Source: Faecalibacterium sp. I4-3-84 (lineage in GTDB: Bacteria > Bacillota > Clostridia > Oscillospirales > Ruminococcaceae). Taken from it: DNA of 64,000 nt. Under the pieces are notes generated by a model, which saw only the letters and a program-made list of their open reading frames with translations, was not told the origin of the DNA and searched no databases. Made by a program: the position numbers and the translations under genes. The stretch covers positions 2,976,001-3,040,000 of the forward strand of contig NZ_CP094466.1 of the NCBI RefSeq assembly GCF_023347255.1, read 5' to 3'. Below, one piece after another: positions 1 through 7,828 of this stretch (positions are counted from its first letter, which is position 1; each line of letters starts with the position of its first letter).

Positions 1-80
1 AGGTCCATCAGGCCAATGGCAGTGCCTGCCTTGATGTGGTCGATCACGATACCGTTCTGAATTTCATCGATGTTCAGCAT
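1..80 (-). CDS. pyrI: Aspartate carbamoyltransferase regulatory subunit, N-terminal part
   Basis: Only the first 26 codons lie in the window; the rest runs off the left edge. The reading from the ATG at 80 begins MLNIDEIQNGIVIDHI and continues KAGTAIGLMDL, the opening of PyrI, which binds nucleotides and tunes the activity of the PyrB trimer allosterically. It starts one base after the pyrB stop codon on the same strand, so the two subunits are translationally coupled in a pyrB-pyrI operon. The zinc-binding C-terminal domain is not visible here. The identification rests on a short match plus the position after pyrB, which together are convincing. Confidence 0.9.
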   Translation of the reverse strand, partial: MLNIDEIQNGIVIDHIKAGTAIGLMD

Positions 81-81
81 A

Positions 82-1023
82 TCAGTTTTCCTCCTTAGGT
101 GCCTTGGGGTCGCGCAGGCCCAGCAGGGTCATGATCAGTGCCATACGCACATACACGCCGTTCTGCACCTGCTCAAAGTAGGCGGCACGCGGGTCGTCGT
201 CCACGTCCAGTGCGATCTCGTTGACGCGGGGCAGGGGATGCAGCACAGCCATATCCGGCTTTGCAAGGCCCATCTTTTCCTTGGTGAGGATGTAGCTGTT
301 CTTCAGGCGGATGTAGTCCTCCTCGTTGAAGAAGCGCTCCTTCTGCACGCGGGTCATGTACAGGATGTCCAGCTCCGACATGGATTCCTCCAGACTGCGG
401 GTCTCCTTGTAGGGGATGCCGTTGGCCTCCAGCACGTCCTTTACGATGTAGTCCGGCACGCGCAGCTCTTCCGGGCTGATAAGCACGAACCGGATGTTCT
501 TGCAGCGGGCCATGGTCTTGATGAGGGAGTGCACGGTGCGGCCGAATTTCAGGTCGCCGCACAGGCCGATGGTCAGGTCATCCAGCCGTCCCATGCGGCG
601 GCGGATGGTCATGAGGTCCGTCAGGGTCTGGGTGGGGTGCTGGTGGCCGCCGTCGCCCGCGTTGATCACCGGGATGCGGGAGTAGCGGGAAGCGCGCAGC
701 GGTGCGCCCTCTTTGGGGTGGCGCATGGCCACGATGTCCGCATAGCAGGACACCACGCGGATGGTGTCGGCAACGCTTTCGCCCTTGCTTGCGCTGGACA
801 CGTTCTCACTGGGAAAGCCCAGAACATGGCCGCCAAGGTTCAGCATGGCTGCCTCAAAGGAGAGGCGGGTGCGGGTGGAAGGCTCGTAGAACAGGGTAGC
901 CAGCTTTTTATGCCGGGCCACCTCCTGATACGCGGCCGGGTCGTCATGGATGCGGTCGGCCAGGTCGAGCAGAGTGGAAATTTCCTGCTGGGTAAAATCC
1001 AACGGGTCGATCAGATGTCGCAT
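82..1023 (-). CDS. pyrB: Aspartate carbamoyltransferase catalytic subunit
   Basis: A 313-residue cytoplasmic enzyme that joins carbamoyl phosphate to aspartate, the committed step of pyrimidine synthesis. The carbamoyl-phosphate site [12 protein letters not shown] is at about residues 46-57, the HQHPTQ segment lies near the middle, and the aspartate-binding HPLPR loop is near the C-terminus. Length is normal for the family. The ATG at 1023 follows a GGAGG ribosome site about ten bases upstream. A GntR-type gene ends 28 bases upstream on the same strand and pyrI follows one base downstream, so the three may share a transcript. The presence of PyrI indicates an allosterically controlled holoenzyme. 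Confidence 0.97.
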   Translation of the reverse strand: MRHLIDPLDFTQQEISTLLDLADRIHDDPAAYQEVARHKKLATLFYEPSTRTRLSFEAAMLNLGGHVLGFPSENVSSASKGESVADTIRVVSCYADIVAMRHPKEGAPLRASRYSRIPVINAGDGGHQHPTQTLTDLMTIRRRMGRLDDLTIGLCGDLKFGRTVHSLIKTMARCKNIRFVLISPEELRVPDYIVKDVLEANGIPYKETRSLEESMSELDILYMTRVQKERFFNEEDYIRLKNSYILTKEKMGLAKPDMAVLHPLPRVNEIALDVDDDPRAAYFEQVQNGVYVRMALIMTLLGLRDPKAPKEEN

Positions 1024-1051
1024 GGGTGCATACCTCCGTCAGTTTTTTGGT

Positions 1052-1807
1052 TTAGAGCAGCTTGCGTAAAATGGAAAAATCAAAGAAGTTTGTGTAGTAG
1101 CTCAGCGAGCGCATCACCGGGCGGCACAAACGATTGAAACACACTTCGTCCAGCAGCAGCATGGCCTCGCCCGGAGCAAGGCGCATGGCGGAGCGGATGG
1201 CATCGTCGCCGCAGCTTGCCTTCAGGTGGGCGACGTTGGAGGAGATCTGCTGGTGGCACTCCCGTTCCAGAATATCGAACACGCCGCCGGTCAGGTCGAT
1301 GCGGGTGTAGTCTCTGGCACCGAACAGTGCTCTGGGCAGGTAGTCGATGGAGTAGATCACCGGGGTGGTATCGGCCAGAATGCGCTTTTTGATGCAGATC
1401 ACGTCGTCGCCCGGCTCAATTTCCAGATCGCGGGCCAGCTCTTCACCGGCACGGATGGGAAATACCTGAATGCCGTCGGCGTGGGGGTAGCTGCCAAAGC
1501 TGCGGATCAGCGGGTAGTATTCCAGCTTCTGGTCCAGCCGGCTGCGCAGGCCCAGCACAGCGCGGTTCACCACCGTGCCAATGCCGCGCACGCGCTCCAC
1601 ATAGCCTGCGCGCTCCATCTCGCTCAAAGCATCGCGGATGACGGTGCGGCTCACGCCCAGCTCAGCGGCAAGATCTACCTCGGCGGGCAGACGGTCGGCC
1701 CGGGCATAGCGTCCGGTGCGCAGCTCTTCCAGCAGACTGGCAACGATGCGGTCGCTGATCACAGCACCGCCCAATCGGTTGGAAGAGGTAAGTGCAGATT
1801 CCTTCAT
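1052..1807 (-). CDS. GntR-family transcriptional regulator with UTRA domain
   Basis: A 251-residue DNA-binding protein. Residues about 16-85 form the winged helix typical of GntR proteins (RLPAEVDLAAELGVSR, then a wing with GIGTVV), and residues about 105-245 read as a UTRA effector domain (GDDVICIKKRILAD, PVIYSIDYLP). I chose the ATG at 1807 because a GGAGG site sits about eight bases before it; an upstream in-frame GTG at 1888 has no such support. It precedes pyrB on the same strand with only 28 bases between, and faces a divergent acetyltransferase gene. It may regulate itself and one or both neighbours. The effector is not evident from the sequence. Confidence 0.88.
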   Translation of the reverse strand: MKESALTSSNRLGGAVISDRIVASLLEELRTGRYARADRLPAEVDLAAELGVSRTVIRDALSEMERAGYVERVRGIGTVVNRAVLGLRSRLDQKLEYYPLIRSFGSYPHADGIQVFPIRAGEELARDLEIEPGDDVICIKKRILADTTPVIYSIDYLPRALFGARDYTRIDLTGGVFDILERECHQQISSNVAHLKASCGDDAIRSAMRLAPGEAMLLLDEVCFNRLCRPVMRSLSYYTNFFDFSILRKLL

Positions 1808-1917
1808 GGTTCGGTTCCTCCGTTCACGGGCAGGGGATGCTCCCCGCCGGGACTTGAAGCCTGCGCCGCACGGCACCTTTGTGACCACGCCATACGCCGC
1901 AGACCCCTTTATACTTT

Positions 1918-1959
1918 ATTATAACATAAATTGACATTTATAAAAGCGGCATTTATACT
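1918..1959. promoter_or_regulatory. Divergent promoters between the GntR gene and the acetyltransferase
   Basis: On the plus strand TTGACA (1931-1936) and TATACT (1954-1959) are 17 bases apart, a near-ideal sigma-A promoter for the acetyltransferase gene. On the minus strand a TATAAT box (1918-1923) faces the regulator gene with only a weak -35. The two promoters lie back to back, so a regulator bound here could affect both. The stretch is AT-rich and contains TTTATA repeats but no clear long palindrome. Confidence 0.7.
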
Positions 1960-2004
1960 GGAAACAGCGAAAAAGTATGATTTTATTTTGGAGGGAAACG
2001 CAAG

Positions 2005-2553
2005 ATGGAAGTTTTTCTGCACAAGATCTGCGGCCAGCCGGTGCAGCCGCCGGTGTCCATGCAGCTGCGCCGCTGCACGCCGGAACAGGCCCCGGCGGTG
2101 TACGCCTTGCAAAACGAGGTGCGCGCCGCCATGCCGGACCCGGAGCAGTTCGTGCCGGACACGCTGGAAAACATCACGGCCTATGTCCGCAATGACCTGT
2201 GCATCGGCGCATGGCAGGGCAGCCGCCTTGGCGGGTATCTCATCGTGCGCTTCTGCGGGCGCAGCGCACACAACTATGCGGCCTTCATGGATGTGCCGCG
2301 CACCGAGTGGGAGCACTGGGCCAATGCGGACAGCGCCATCGTCCACGCAGACTTTCGCGGCAACGGCCTGCAACGGCTCATGCTGGAAGCAGCGCTGCCG
2401 CTTTTCCCGAAAAAAATCACCCACATCGGTGCTACCGTCAGCCCGCAGAACCAGTACAGCCTGCACAACGCCCTTGCGTCCGGTTTTGCCATCGTCTCCC
2501 GGCGGGAAATGTACGGCGGCCACGACCGCTACCTGCTGGCAAAGGAGCTGTAA
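2005..2553 (+). CDS. GNAT-family acetyltransferase
   Basis: A 182-residue protein with the fold signature of GNAT N-acetyltransferases: a central strand followed by an acetyl-CoA loop around DFRGNGLQRLMLEAAL (about residues 113-128) and a C-terminal segment, SPQNQYSLHNALASGF, that matches the usual end of the fold where a neighbour residue and the 'GF' turn follow. The substrate cannot be told from sequence. A GGAGG site lies upstream of the ATG and the consensus promoter at 1931-1959 drives it. It is divergent from the GntR regulator, which is the best candidate to control it. Confidence 0.82.
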   Translation: MEVFLHKICGQPVQPPVSMQLRRCTPEQAPAVYALQNEVRAAMPDPEQFVPDTLENITAYVRNDLCIGAWQGSRLGGYLIVRFCGRSAHNYAAFMDVPRTEWEHWANADSAIVHADFRGNGLQRLMLEAALPLFPKKITHIGATVSPQNQYSLHNALASGFAIVSRREMYGGHDRYLLAKEL

Positions 2554-2590
2554 AAAGTTGTAATTCGTCAAAAAGTATGTTAAACTAAAA

Positions 2591-2612
2591 ACGCCACCCC
2601 GAAGGGTGGCGT
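2591..2612 (-). terminator. Rho-independent terminator read on the minus strand
   Basis: A nine-pair stem (ACGCCACCC / GGGTGGCGT) with a CGAA loop. The T run is on the minus strand, directly after the stem; the plus strand has none. No minus-strand protein gene lies just upstream, so it may be a back-up stop for antisense transcription through the toxin locus at 2690-2980. Confidence 0.75.
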
Positions 2613-2689
2613 TAAGGTGCTGTCTGCAAGCGCAGGTGGTCATGCTTCCTGCCCGTTATCGCTGCTCTTTCTACATAGAACGAAGCAGA

Positions 2690-2735
2690 GGTTCCGGGAG
2701 TGGAACTTTTTTGCAAAATGAAACTTCCCGGAGCC
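2690..2735 (+). promoter_or_regulatory. Stable hairpin in the 5' leader of the toxin gene
   Basis: GGTTCCGGGAGT (2690-2701) can pair with ACTTCCCGGAGCC (2723-2735), leaving one bulge and one G-U pair. It ends about ten bases before the GGAGGG ribosome site of the small toxin gene at 2761. Structured leaders that slow translation are usual in type I toxin messages, so a translational brake is likely, but this is inference. Confidence 0.55.
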
Positions 2736-2760
2736 TTGAAGGCGAAGGGAGGGATATCCG

Positions 2761-2898
2761 GTGACTCTGTTGGAAACCCTCGCACTGCTCACCTTCATTC
2801 TCACACTGTTGGGTCTGATCGTGGACGTGATCCGTCTGGCCGTTGAGGTCATGACAATGTTTTCCAAGCACAAAGCCGATGATAGCAAAAAAGACTGA
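2761..2898 (+). CDS. Small hydrophobic protein, holin-like type I toxin family
   Basis: A 45-codon gene starting at GTG, with a strong GGAGGG site seven bases upstream. The protein opens MTLLETLALLTFILTLL and continues with GLIVDVIRLAVEV, giving one membrane helix over about residues 3-32, then a short lysine- and aspartate-rich tail. Size, single helix and charged tail match the 'putative holin-like toxin' (TxpA/BsrG-like) peptides of Firmicutes, which damage the membrane when expressed without their RNA antitoxin. Its stop codon is part of the stem of a two-way terminator, and a consensus promoter fires toward it from the opposite strand at 2987-3015. The family call is from memory of such peptides, not from a search. 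Confidence 0.72.
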   Translation: MTLLETLALLTFILTLLGLIVDVIRLAVEVMTMFSKHKADDSKKD

Positions 2899-2980
2899 CC
2901 GCCCAGCTACCAACTCGTGCGGTCAATCTTTTCTTGACTAAACGGGCAAGGAGCTGACCATTGCGGACAGCGCCTTTTCT
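2886..2980 (-). ncRNA. Candidate antisense RNA antitoxin overlapping the toxin 3' end
   Basis: The minus-strand promoter at 2987-3015 predicts a start near 2980. Transcription toward the toxin meets the stem TGACCGC / GCGGTCA (2896-2925) followed on this strand by GTCTTTTTTG, a good terminator ending near 2886. The predicted RNA is about 95 bases and complementary to the last codons and the 3' untranslated part of the toxin message, the arrangement known for TxpA/RatA-type pairs. No open reading frame is needed to explain it. Confidence 0.62.
2896..2925. terminator. Two-way terminator shared by toxin and antisense RNA
   Basis: Stem TGACCGC (2896-2902) with GCGGTCA (2919-2925) and a 16-base loop. 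The plus strand continues ATCTTTTCTT, the minus strand GTCTTTTTTG, so both convergent transcripts can end here. The toxin stop codon is the first three bases of the stem. Confidence 0.75.
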
Positions 2981-2986
2981 GTTTGT

Positions 2987-3015
2987 AGTATAGTGCTTTT
3001 TTCAGGGATTGTCAA
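2987..3015 (-). promoter_or_regulatory. Consensus promoter for the antisense RNA
   Basis: On the minus strand TTGACA (3010-3015) and TATACT (2987-2992) are 17 bases apart. It lies after the stop of the MATE gene and there is no minus-strand protein gene ahead of it, so a non-coding transcript against the toxin is the simplest explanation. Confidence 0.75.
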
Positions 3016-3032
3016 GGGCGCAGGGCTTCTCT

Positions 3033-4400
3033 TTACGCCGCCTGTAGTGTCTGACCTCTCTGGCGCATCTTGTGCCGCACCACCAGCAGGCAGGCCAGGT
3101 GCACGGCAGCCGTCAGCACCCAGCTGATGGGGTAGCTGATGTACAGCATGAACGGTGTGCGGTTCAGCTGGAAGATGGTGGCGATCCACACCAGCCGCAG
3201 CAGGCAGCTGCCCACAAGGCTCACCACCATGGGCAGCACGCTGTAGCCAAGGCCGCGCAGGCTGCTGGCCAGCGTATCCATGATGCCGCACAGCAGGTAG
3301 GTGCCGCAGATCACCCGCAGGCGCTCGTATCCGGCAGCGATCACCGCCGCATCCGAGGAGTAGAAGTGCAGCAGCTGGGTGCCTGCCAGCACCGCACCGC
3401 CGCCCAGCACCACGCCGGTCACGATGGCGCACAGCAGGCAGTTGAGGACAACACGGTTCAGGTTCTGATACTTGCGCGCGCCCATGTTCTGGCTGGTAAA
3501 GGTGACGGCAGCCTGCGAAAAGGCGTTCATGGCGGTATAGACGAAGCCCTCCAGATTGGCGGAGGCCGAACTGCCTGCCACCACCGTGGAGCCGAAGGAG
3601 TTGATGGCAGACTGGATGACCACGTTGGACAGGCTGAACACGGTGCTCTGCAGACCGGCAGGCAGGCCGATGAGCAAAATCTGCTTCAGGGCACCCATGT
3701 GGAAGCCCAGATGATGCAGATCCAGATGCAGCGCGCCCTCCTCCTTCATCAGCATCCGCGTCACCATGCAGGCGGAAACGGTCTGACTGATGATGGTAGC
3801 CAGCGCCACGCCTGCCACGCTCATGGAAAAGCCAATGACGAACACAAGGTTCAGCACCACGTTGATGAGACCGGCTGCTGCCAGACAGTACAGCGGGCGC
3901 TTGGTGTCGCCCACAGCGCGCAGCAGCGCACTGCTGAAGTTGTACAGCATGGTCATGGGCATCCCGATGAAATAAATTTTAAGGTACAGCGCAGAGAGGT
4001 CGATCACATCCTCCGGGCAGCTCATCAGCTCCAGCAGCCCCCGGGCTGCAAAGAACCCCACCACAGCCAGCAGCACGCCGCTGACAAGGCCCAGCGTCAC
4101 CGAGGTCTGCACCGTGTCCTGTACGCCGTGGTCATCCTTTGCGCCAAAGCAGCGGGCCGCCACCACGTTTGCGCCCAGCGAAAGCCCTACGAACAGGTTC
4201 ACCAGCAGGTTGATGAGGGAGCCGTTGGAGCCGACGGCGGCCAGTGCGGTGCTGCCCGCAAAGCGGCCCACGACCACTACGTCCGCAGCGTTGAACAGCA
4301 GCTGCAGAATGCTGGAAGCTGCCAGCGGGATGGAGAACAGGATGATCTTTTGGAGCATCGGGCCGCTGGTCAGGTCAGCGGAGCGGCTTGTCTGAGCCAT
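3033..4400 (-). CDS. MATE-family multidrug efflux transporter
   Basis: A 455-residue integral membrane protein with about twelve hydrophobic helices in two similar halves. The N-terminal segment (LFSIPLAASSILQLLFNAAD, then VVVVGRFAGS) is the classic MATE opening, and a matching QSTVFSLSNVVIQSAINSFG stretch starts the second half. Members export drugs or metabolites using a sodium or proton gradient; the substrate is unknown. The ATG at 4400 has a GGAGG site about nine bases upstream and a strong promoter at 4522-4550. It stands alone, ending next to the antisense RNA promoter of the toxin locus. Confidence 0.93.
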   Translation of the reverse strand: MAQTSRSADLTSGPMLQKIILFSIPLAASSILQLLFNAADVVVVGRFAGSTALAAVGSNGSLINLLVNLFVGLSLGANVVAARCFGAKDDHGVQDTVQTSVTLGLVSGVLLAVVGFFAARGLLELMSCPEDVIDLSALYLKIYFIGMPMTMLYNFSSALLRAVGDTKRPLYCLAAAGLINVVLNLVFVIGFSMSVAGVALATIISQTVSACMVTRMLMKEEGALHLDLHHLGFHMGALKQILLIGLPAGLQSTVFSLSNVVIQSAINSFGSTVVAGSSASANLEGFVYTAMNAFSQAAVTFTSQNMGARKYQNLNRVVLNCLLCAIVTGVVLGGGAVLAGTQLLHFYSSDAAVIAAGYERLRVICGTYLLCGIMDTLASSLRGLGYSVLPMVVSLVGSCLLRLVWIATIFQLNRTPFMLYISYPISWVLTAAVHLACLLVVRHKMRQRGQTLQAA

Positions 4401-4521
4401 GAGAAGAGTGCCTCCTTTTTATCGTTTACGCGGAGAAGCTGTTTTCCGAAGCATTGCACACTGCTTAGAAGGACAGCATCTGAGATGTAAATTTTTCGTA
4501 AATAAAGGGAACCGAAGGCAT

Positions 4522-4550
4522 ATTATAACGCGCGGCGCAGAAAAATACAA
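4522..4550 (-). promoter_or_regulatory. Promoter of the MATE gene
   Basis: Minus-strand TTGTAT (4545-4550) and TATAAT (4522-4527) with a 17-base spacer. It leaves a leader of roughly 110 bases before the ATG at 4400. Confidence 0.75.
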
Positions 4551-4607
4551 GTGGCACCGCCGAAAAAAGACAGTTTTTTTCCGGCAATGCCACAGGAAAA
4601 CGGCTTT

Positions 4608-6623
4608 TCAGTTCAATTCAAGCGTCTTCCAGTGCTCCGGTGCGGCAAAATCGCTCGTCTCGCCGTCATCGGTGTACATCCGGCAGCGGGCGCTGCCATT
4701 TTCGTCCGGGCATGCCCACAGGGTCAGGCTGGTCTCGTCCAGCTGGGCGGTGCAGCTGGCGGGTCTTGCCACCGGCACCGCATGGCCCGGGCGGATGAAC
4801 AGCAGCACTTCGTCCAGTGCGCAGCGGACGTAGCGGTGCCCGGCGGGCAGAAGCTCGGTGTCGTAGTCGTCCACACTGCGGATGCGGTAGAGCTTCATTG
4901 CTTCCGGCAGGTAGACATGCCGTCCGCTGGCGTTCTGGGTGTAGACAGGCGCTACCATCACACCCTCGCCCAGCAGCAGCTGGTCCTGCACCTCGCGGGC
5001 ATCCGGGTCAGCGGGAAAATCAAAGCCCAAGGGCCGGAAGTAGCTGGTATTTTCCAATGCCGCCTTCATGAAGGTACTATAAAGGTAGGGCAGCAGGGCA
5101 TACCGCAGCCGGAGCATCTTCCGCAGGGCAGGCAGCATATCCGCAAAGCGGTAGTATTCCTGCATCCGGGAGCCGTTGGTGGCGTGGTTGCGCATCAGCG
5201 GCGTGAACAGGCCGAACTCCAGCCAGCGCAGAGCCAGATCGGGCGTAGTATCGTAGGAAAAACCGCACAGGTCGGCACCGGTATAAAGAAAGCCGCACAG
5301 CTGCACGTTGGGCATCATCTGGATATTGGCCAGAAGCTGTGCCCATGTGGAAGCGTTGTCACCCAGCCAGATGCCGCCGTAGCGGTGGCTGCCGATGAAG
5401 CTGGAACGGCTGTAGAGCAGTGTGCGTCTGCCGGGCCGCAGGCGGGCAAAGGCTTCGCCTGCCGCACGGGTCATATTGCCGCCGTAGAGGTTGTGCACCC
5501 TGTCATGGCGCACCCGCTGGCCGTCCACATCGTGGTAGAAGCTGGCGTAGTCCTCCGGGGCGTTCATCAGGCCCAGCGCACCGCCCACCACCTTGCCAAA
5601 GAATTCATCCTGCACGATGTTGTCCTTCCGGCTCAGTTCGTCCATGCTCTCAAAGAAAGCCTTGAGCCGCTCGGGTGAGTAAAACAGCGCAGGCTCGTTC
5701 ATATCGTTCCAGAAGCCCTCGATGCCGCAGTCGGTCAGTGCCTTGTACTGCCGGCCGAACCACTCCCGCACCTCCGGGCGCAGGAAGTCCGCAAAGTAAG
5801 CCTTGCCGGGCCACACCGCCGCCACAAAGGGGGTGCCGTCGGCTTTGGTGCAGAAGTAACCGTTTGCAAGGCCCTCGGCACAGACGGGGTTTTCCGGGTC
5901 GATGCGCACACCCGCATCGATGATGGGCACCAGCCGGATGCCCTGTGCCTTCAGTTCAGCGCTCAGGGCGGCAAGGTCCGGGAAGCGCTGCTTGTTTACG
6001 GTAAAATCCGCGTAGTCCTGCATGTAATCGATGTCCATGCAAATCATATCCAGCGGCAGATCGTTCTCTTTGTACTGGCGGGCCACCTCCCGCACGTCCT
6101 CAGCGGTCTTGTAGCCAAAGCGGCTCTGTGCCAGACCAAAGGCCCACTTGGGCGGGATATAGCTGCGGCCGATGAGCTGCCGGAACTGGCGGCTGATATC
6201 GTTCAGGTCGTCGCCGGTAATGATGTAAAGCTCATGATCCGGCTCTTCGGTGGCAAAGCGCAGGGCATCGTATTCGGTGTAGCCGATATCGTAACGCACT
6301 TTGCCCGGGAAATCGATGAACACACCAAAGCATTCACGGCCTGCGCCGCCGTCAATGAGCAGAAAATTGTGCGCACCATAGTAGGAAAGCTTATCCTCGC
6401 TGTGGCGGGCTTCATCGGTGTTGTTGGTCACGTAGTGCCAGCCGCGCTTGTTGATGCCGCGGGGCATTTCGCCCAGGCCGTACACGATGGCATCCGGAGC
6501 CATCCGGTAGGCCCAGCCGTCTTCTTCGGCTGTGAGGAAGGGAACCGGCCCGGCGGAAACTGGGATCTCCTGCACCACACTGTCGGTGGGCAGGGGCAGG
6601 CCAAAACGGAAACGCTGGATCAT
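4608..6623 (-). CDS. Glycoside hydrolase family 31 alpha-glucosidase
   Basis: A 671-residue protein with the GH31 layout: N-terminal beta domain (about 1-140), (beta/alpha)8 barrel (about 155-500) and C-terminal beta domains. The nucleophile motif WNDMNEP has its Asp at residue 307, and the acid/base Asp 422 lies in WLGDNAS after the RSSFIGSHRYGG segment. MDIDY (196-200) and HDVDG add family support. It probably releases glucose from alpha-glucosides; no signal peptide is seen, so it is cytoplasmic and acts on imported sugars. A GGAGG site precedes the ATG at 6623. The neighbours do not define its substrate, since no sugar transporter adjoins it. Confidence 0.93.
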   Translation of the reverse strand: MIQRFRFGLPLPTDSVVQEIPVSAGPVPFLTAEEDGWAYRMAPDAIVYGLGEMPRGINKRGWHYVTNNTDEARHSEDKLSYYGAHNFLLIDGGAGRECFGVFIDFPGKVRYDIGYTEYDALRFATEEPDHELYIITGDDLNDISRQFRQLIGRSYIPPKWAFGLAQSRFGYKTAEDVREVARQYKENDLPLDMICMDIDYMQDYADFTVNKQRFPDLAALSAELKAQGIRLVPIIDAGVRIDPENPVCAEGLANGYFCTKADGTPFVAAVWPGKAYFADFLRPEVREWFGRQYKALTDCGIEGFWNDMNEPALFYSPERLKAFFESMDELSRKDNIVQDEFFGKVVGGALGLMNAPEDYASFYHDVDGQRVRHDRVHNLYGGNMTRAAGEAFARLRPGRRTLLYSRSSFIGSHRYGGIWLGDNASTWAQLLANIQMMPNVQLCGFLYTGADLCGFSYDTTPDLALRWLEFGLFTPLMRNHATNGSRMQEYYRFADMLPALRKMLRLRYALLPYLYSTFMKAALENTSYFRPLGFDFPADPDAREVQDQLLLGEGVMVAPVYTQNASGRHVYLPEAMKLYRIRSVDDYDTELLPAGHRYVRCALDEVLLFIRPGHAVPVARPASCTAQLDETSLTLWACPDENGSARCRMYTDDGETSDFAAPEHWKTLELN

Positions 6624-6648
6624 AGGGGACCTCCTTGTAGCATCCTTG

Positions 6649-6754
6649 CCCTCTCCGTCACGCCTTTCGGCGTGCCACCTCGCTCAAAGTGAGAGGTTTT
6701 GCCAAAGGCCCCATCTCCGAGGGGGCTGTCGAGCGAAAGCGAGACTGGGGGAGC
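6649..6754. repeat. Intergenic palindromic repeat, copy 1
   Basis: About 106 bases with hairpins at each end: CGCCTTTCGGCG near the left and GTCGAGCGAAAGCGAGAC near the right, flanked by CCCTC- and GGGGGAG-type ends and an inner TTTGCC/GGCAAA motif. The same plan recurs at 17860-17990 (shared CCCCATC-CGAGGGGGCTGTC block and ACTGGGGGAG end). It resembles a small non-autonomous repeat. The remaining gene-less bases from 6624 to 6951 hold only the promoter at 6886. Confidence 0.72.
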
Positions 6755-6885
6755 TGACTTCTCATTTTCTTTATCTTACCCCGGGCCGCGCTGCAAAACA
6801 AGAGACAAAACCGGCACTTTTTTGCCACAAAACCGGCAGAACGCAGCCAAAGCATAAAAATATCGGCGGCAGGCGGCGGATGCAA

Positions 6886-6914
6886 TTGCAAATTCCGGCC
6901 CATACTGTTATACT
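6886..6914 (+). promoter_or_regulatory. Promoter of the sugar transferase gene
   Basis: TTGCAA (6886-6891) and TATACT (6909-6914) with a 17-base spacer, about 37 bases before the ATG at 6952. Confidence 0.72.
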
Positions 6915-6951
6915 GGAACTGCTACTTTGAATCGGAAAATGGAGGAAACCC

Positions 6952-7572
6952 ATGTATCGCAATGGAATCAAGCGCCTGCTGGCGGTGGTGCTGTCGCTGT
7001 GCGGCATGATCTGCCTGTCCTGGCTTTTTCTCATTCTGGCCGTCGCCATCAAGCTGGACTCGCCCGGCCCGGTGTTCTTCAAACAGAAGCGTGTGGGCAT
7101 TGGCAAAAAGCACTTTTACATTTTAAAGTTCCGCACCATGCGCATCGACACGCCCCACGATATGCCCACCCATCTGCTGCACGACCCGGACCAGTATATC
7201 ACCCGCATGGGTCATTTCCTGCGCAAGACCAGTCTGGACGAGCTGCCCCAGCTGTGGAACATCTTTGTAGGTGATATGGCGGTCATCGGCCCGCGGCCTG
7301 CTTTGTGGAACCAGTATGATCTGCTGGCAGAGCGCGACAAGTACCATGCAAACGATGTGCGCCCGGGCCTGACCGGCTGGGCACAGATCCACGGCCGCGA
7401 CGAGCTGGAGATCGCGGAGAAGGCCAAACTGGACGGCTGGTATGTGGAGCATCTGAGCTTTGGGCTGGATGTGAAATGCTTCTTCGGCACCATTGCCGCG
7501 GTGCTTAAGCACGACGGCGTGGTGGAGGGCGGCACCGGCACTCTGCACGAAGAGGAAAAGCGGGATCATTAA
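6952..7572 (+). CDS. Undecaprenyl-phosphate sugar phosphotransferase (bacterial sugar transferase)
   Basis: A 206-residue monotopic membrane enzyme of the WcaJ/PglC type. It has one N-terminal hydrophobic segment (about residues 8-33), then the conserved GPVFFKQKRVG, KFRTM, RKTSLDELPQLWN and IGPRPAL blocks and a closing PGLTGWAQIHGR. Such enzymes move a sugar 1-phosphate onto the lipid carrier to begin a glycan repeat unit for capsule, exopolysaccharide or glycoprotein. It is the short catalytic form without the multi-pass N-terminal domain of WcaJ. A GGAGG site precedes the ATG. No other glycosyltransferase is adjacent, so it works at a distance with other genes. Confidence 0.93.
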   Translation: MYRNGIKRLLAVVLSLCGMICLSWLFLILAVAIKLDSPGPVFFKQKRVGIGKKHFYILKFRTMRIDTPHDMPTHLLHDPDQYITRMGHFLRKTSLDELPQLWNIFVGDMAVIGPRPALWNQYDLLAERDKYHANDVRPGLTGWAQIHGRDELEIAEKAKLDGWYVEHLSFGLDVKCFFGTIAAVLKHDGVVEGGTGTLHEEEKRDH

Positions 7573-7813
7573 AAATGGCTCCGCTTTGCTCTGCCATTCT
7601 TAGCAGAAAAAGATTTTATGTTTGCAGTTCTGGAAAATCTGCGGATTTTCCAGAACTGTTTTTTTCACGGAGGGGCTGTGACCAGAAACTGCATTTTTGC
7701 TGATTTGTCCTGATTTGTGAAAAGGTGCTTGGAGCGGCCCGCAGGCCGCGACAAACACAAAATAAAAATAATTCTTCCGCAGAAGATGGCCAGAGCGCAG
7801 CGGAGGCCATTCT
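7573..7813. repeat. Repeat-like segment with long inverted ends
   Basis: The two ends of this 241-base gene-less stretch are imperfect inverted copies of each other over about 45 bases: AATGGCTCCGCTTTGCTCTG at the left, and AATGGCCTCCGCTGCGCTCT read on the opposite strand at the right, each followed by GCAGAA-type and AT-rich runs. Each arm can also fold on itself (AATGGC with GCCATT). No gene is inside; it contains the terminator at 7625 and a GCGGCC/GGCCGC hairpin at 7734-7749. It may be a MITE-like insertion between the sugar transferase and aspS genes. Confidence 0.5.
7625..7665 (+). terminator. Strong terminator after the sugar transferase gene
   Basis: Fifteen-pair stem (7625-7639 with 7644-7658), TGCG loop, then a run of seven T. 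Confidence 0.9.
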
Positions 7814-7828
7814 AAATCGCCATATCTC

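Noticed and set aside
2640-2913. Minus-strand small proteins opposite the toxin gene
   Set aside because: No ribosome site and no family resemblance; the region is better explained by an untranslated antisense RNA.
3072-4490. A 472-codon plus-strand frame opposite the MATE gene
   Set aside because: It is the antisense shadow of a clear MATE transporter, with no ribosome site and low-complexity His/Gln-rich protein. The same holds for the long frames opposite pyrB, aspS, spoIVA and guaB.
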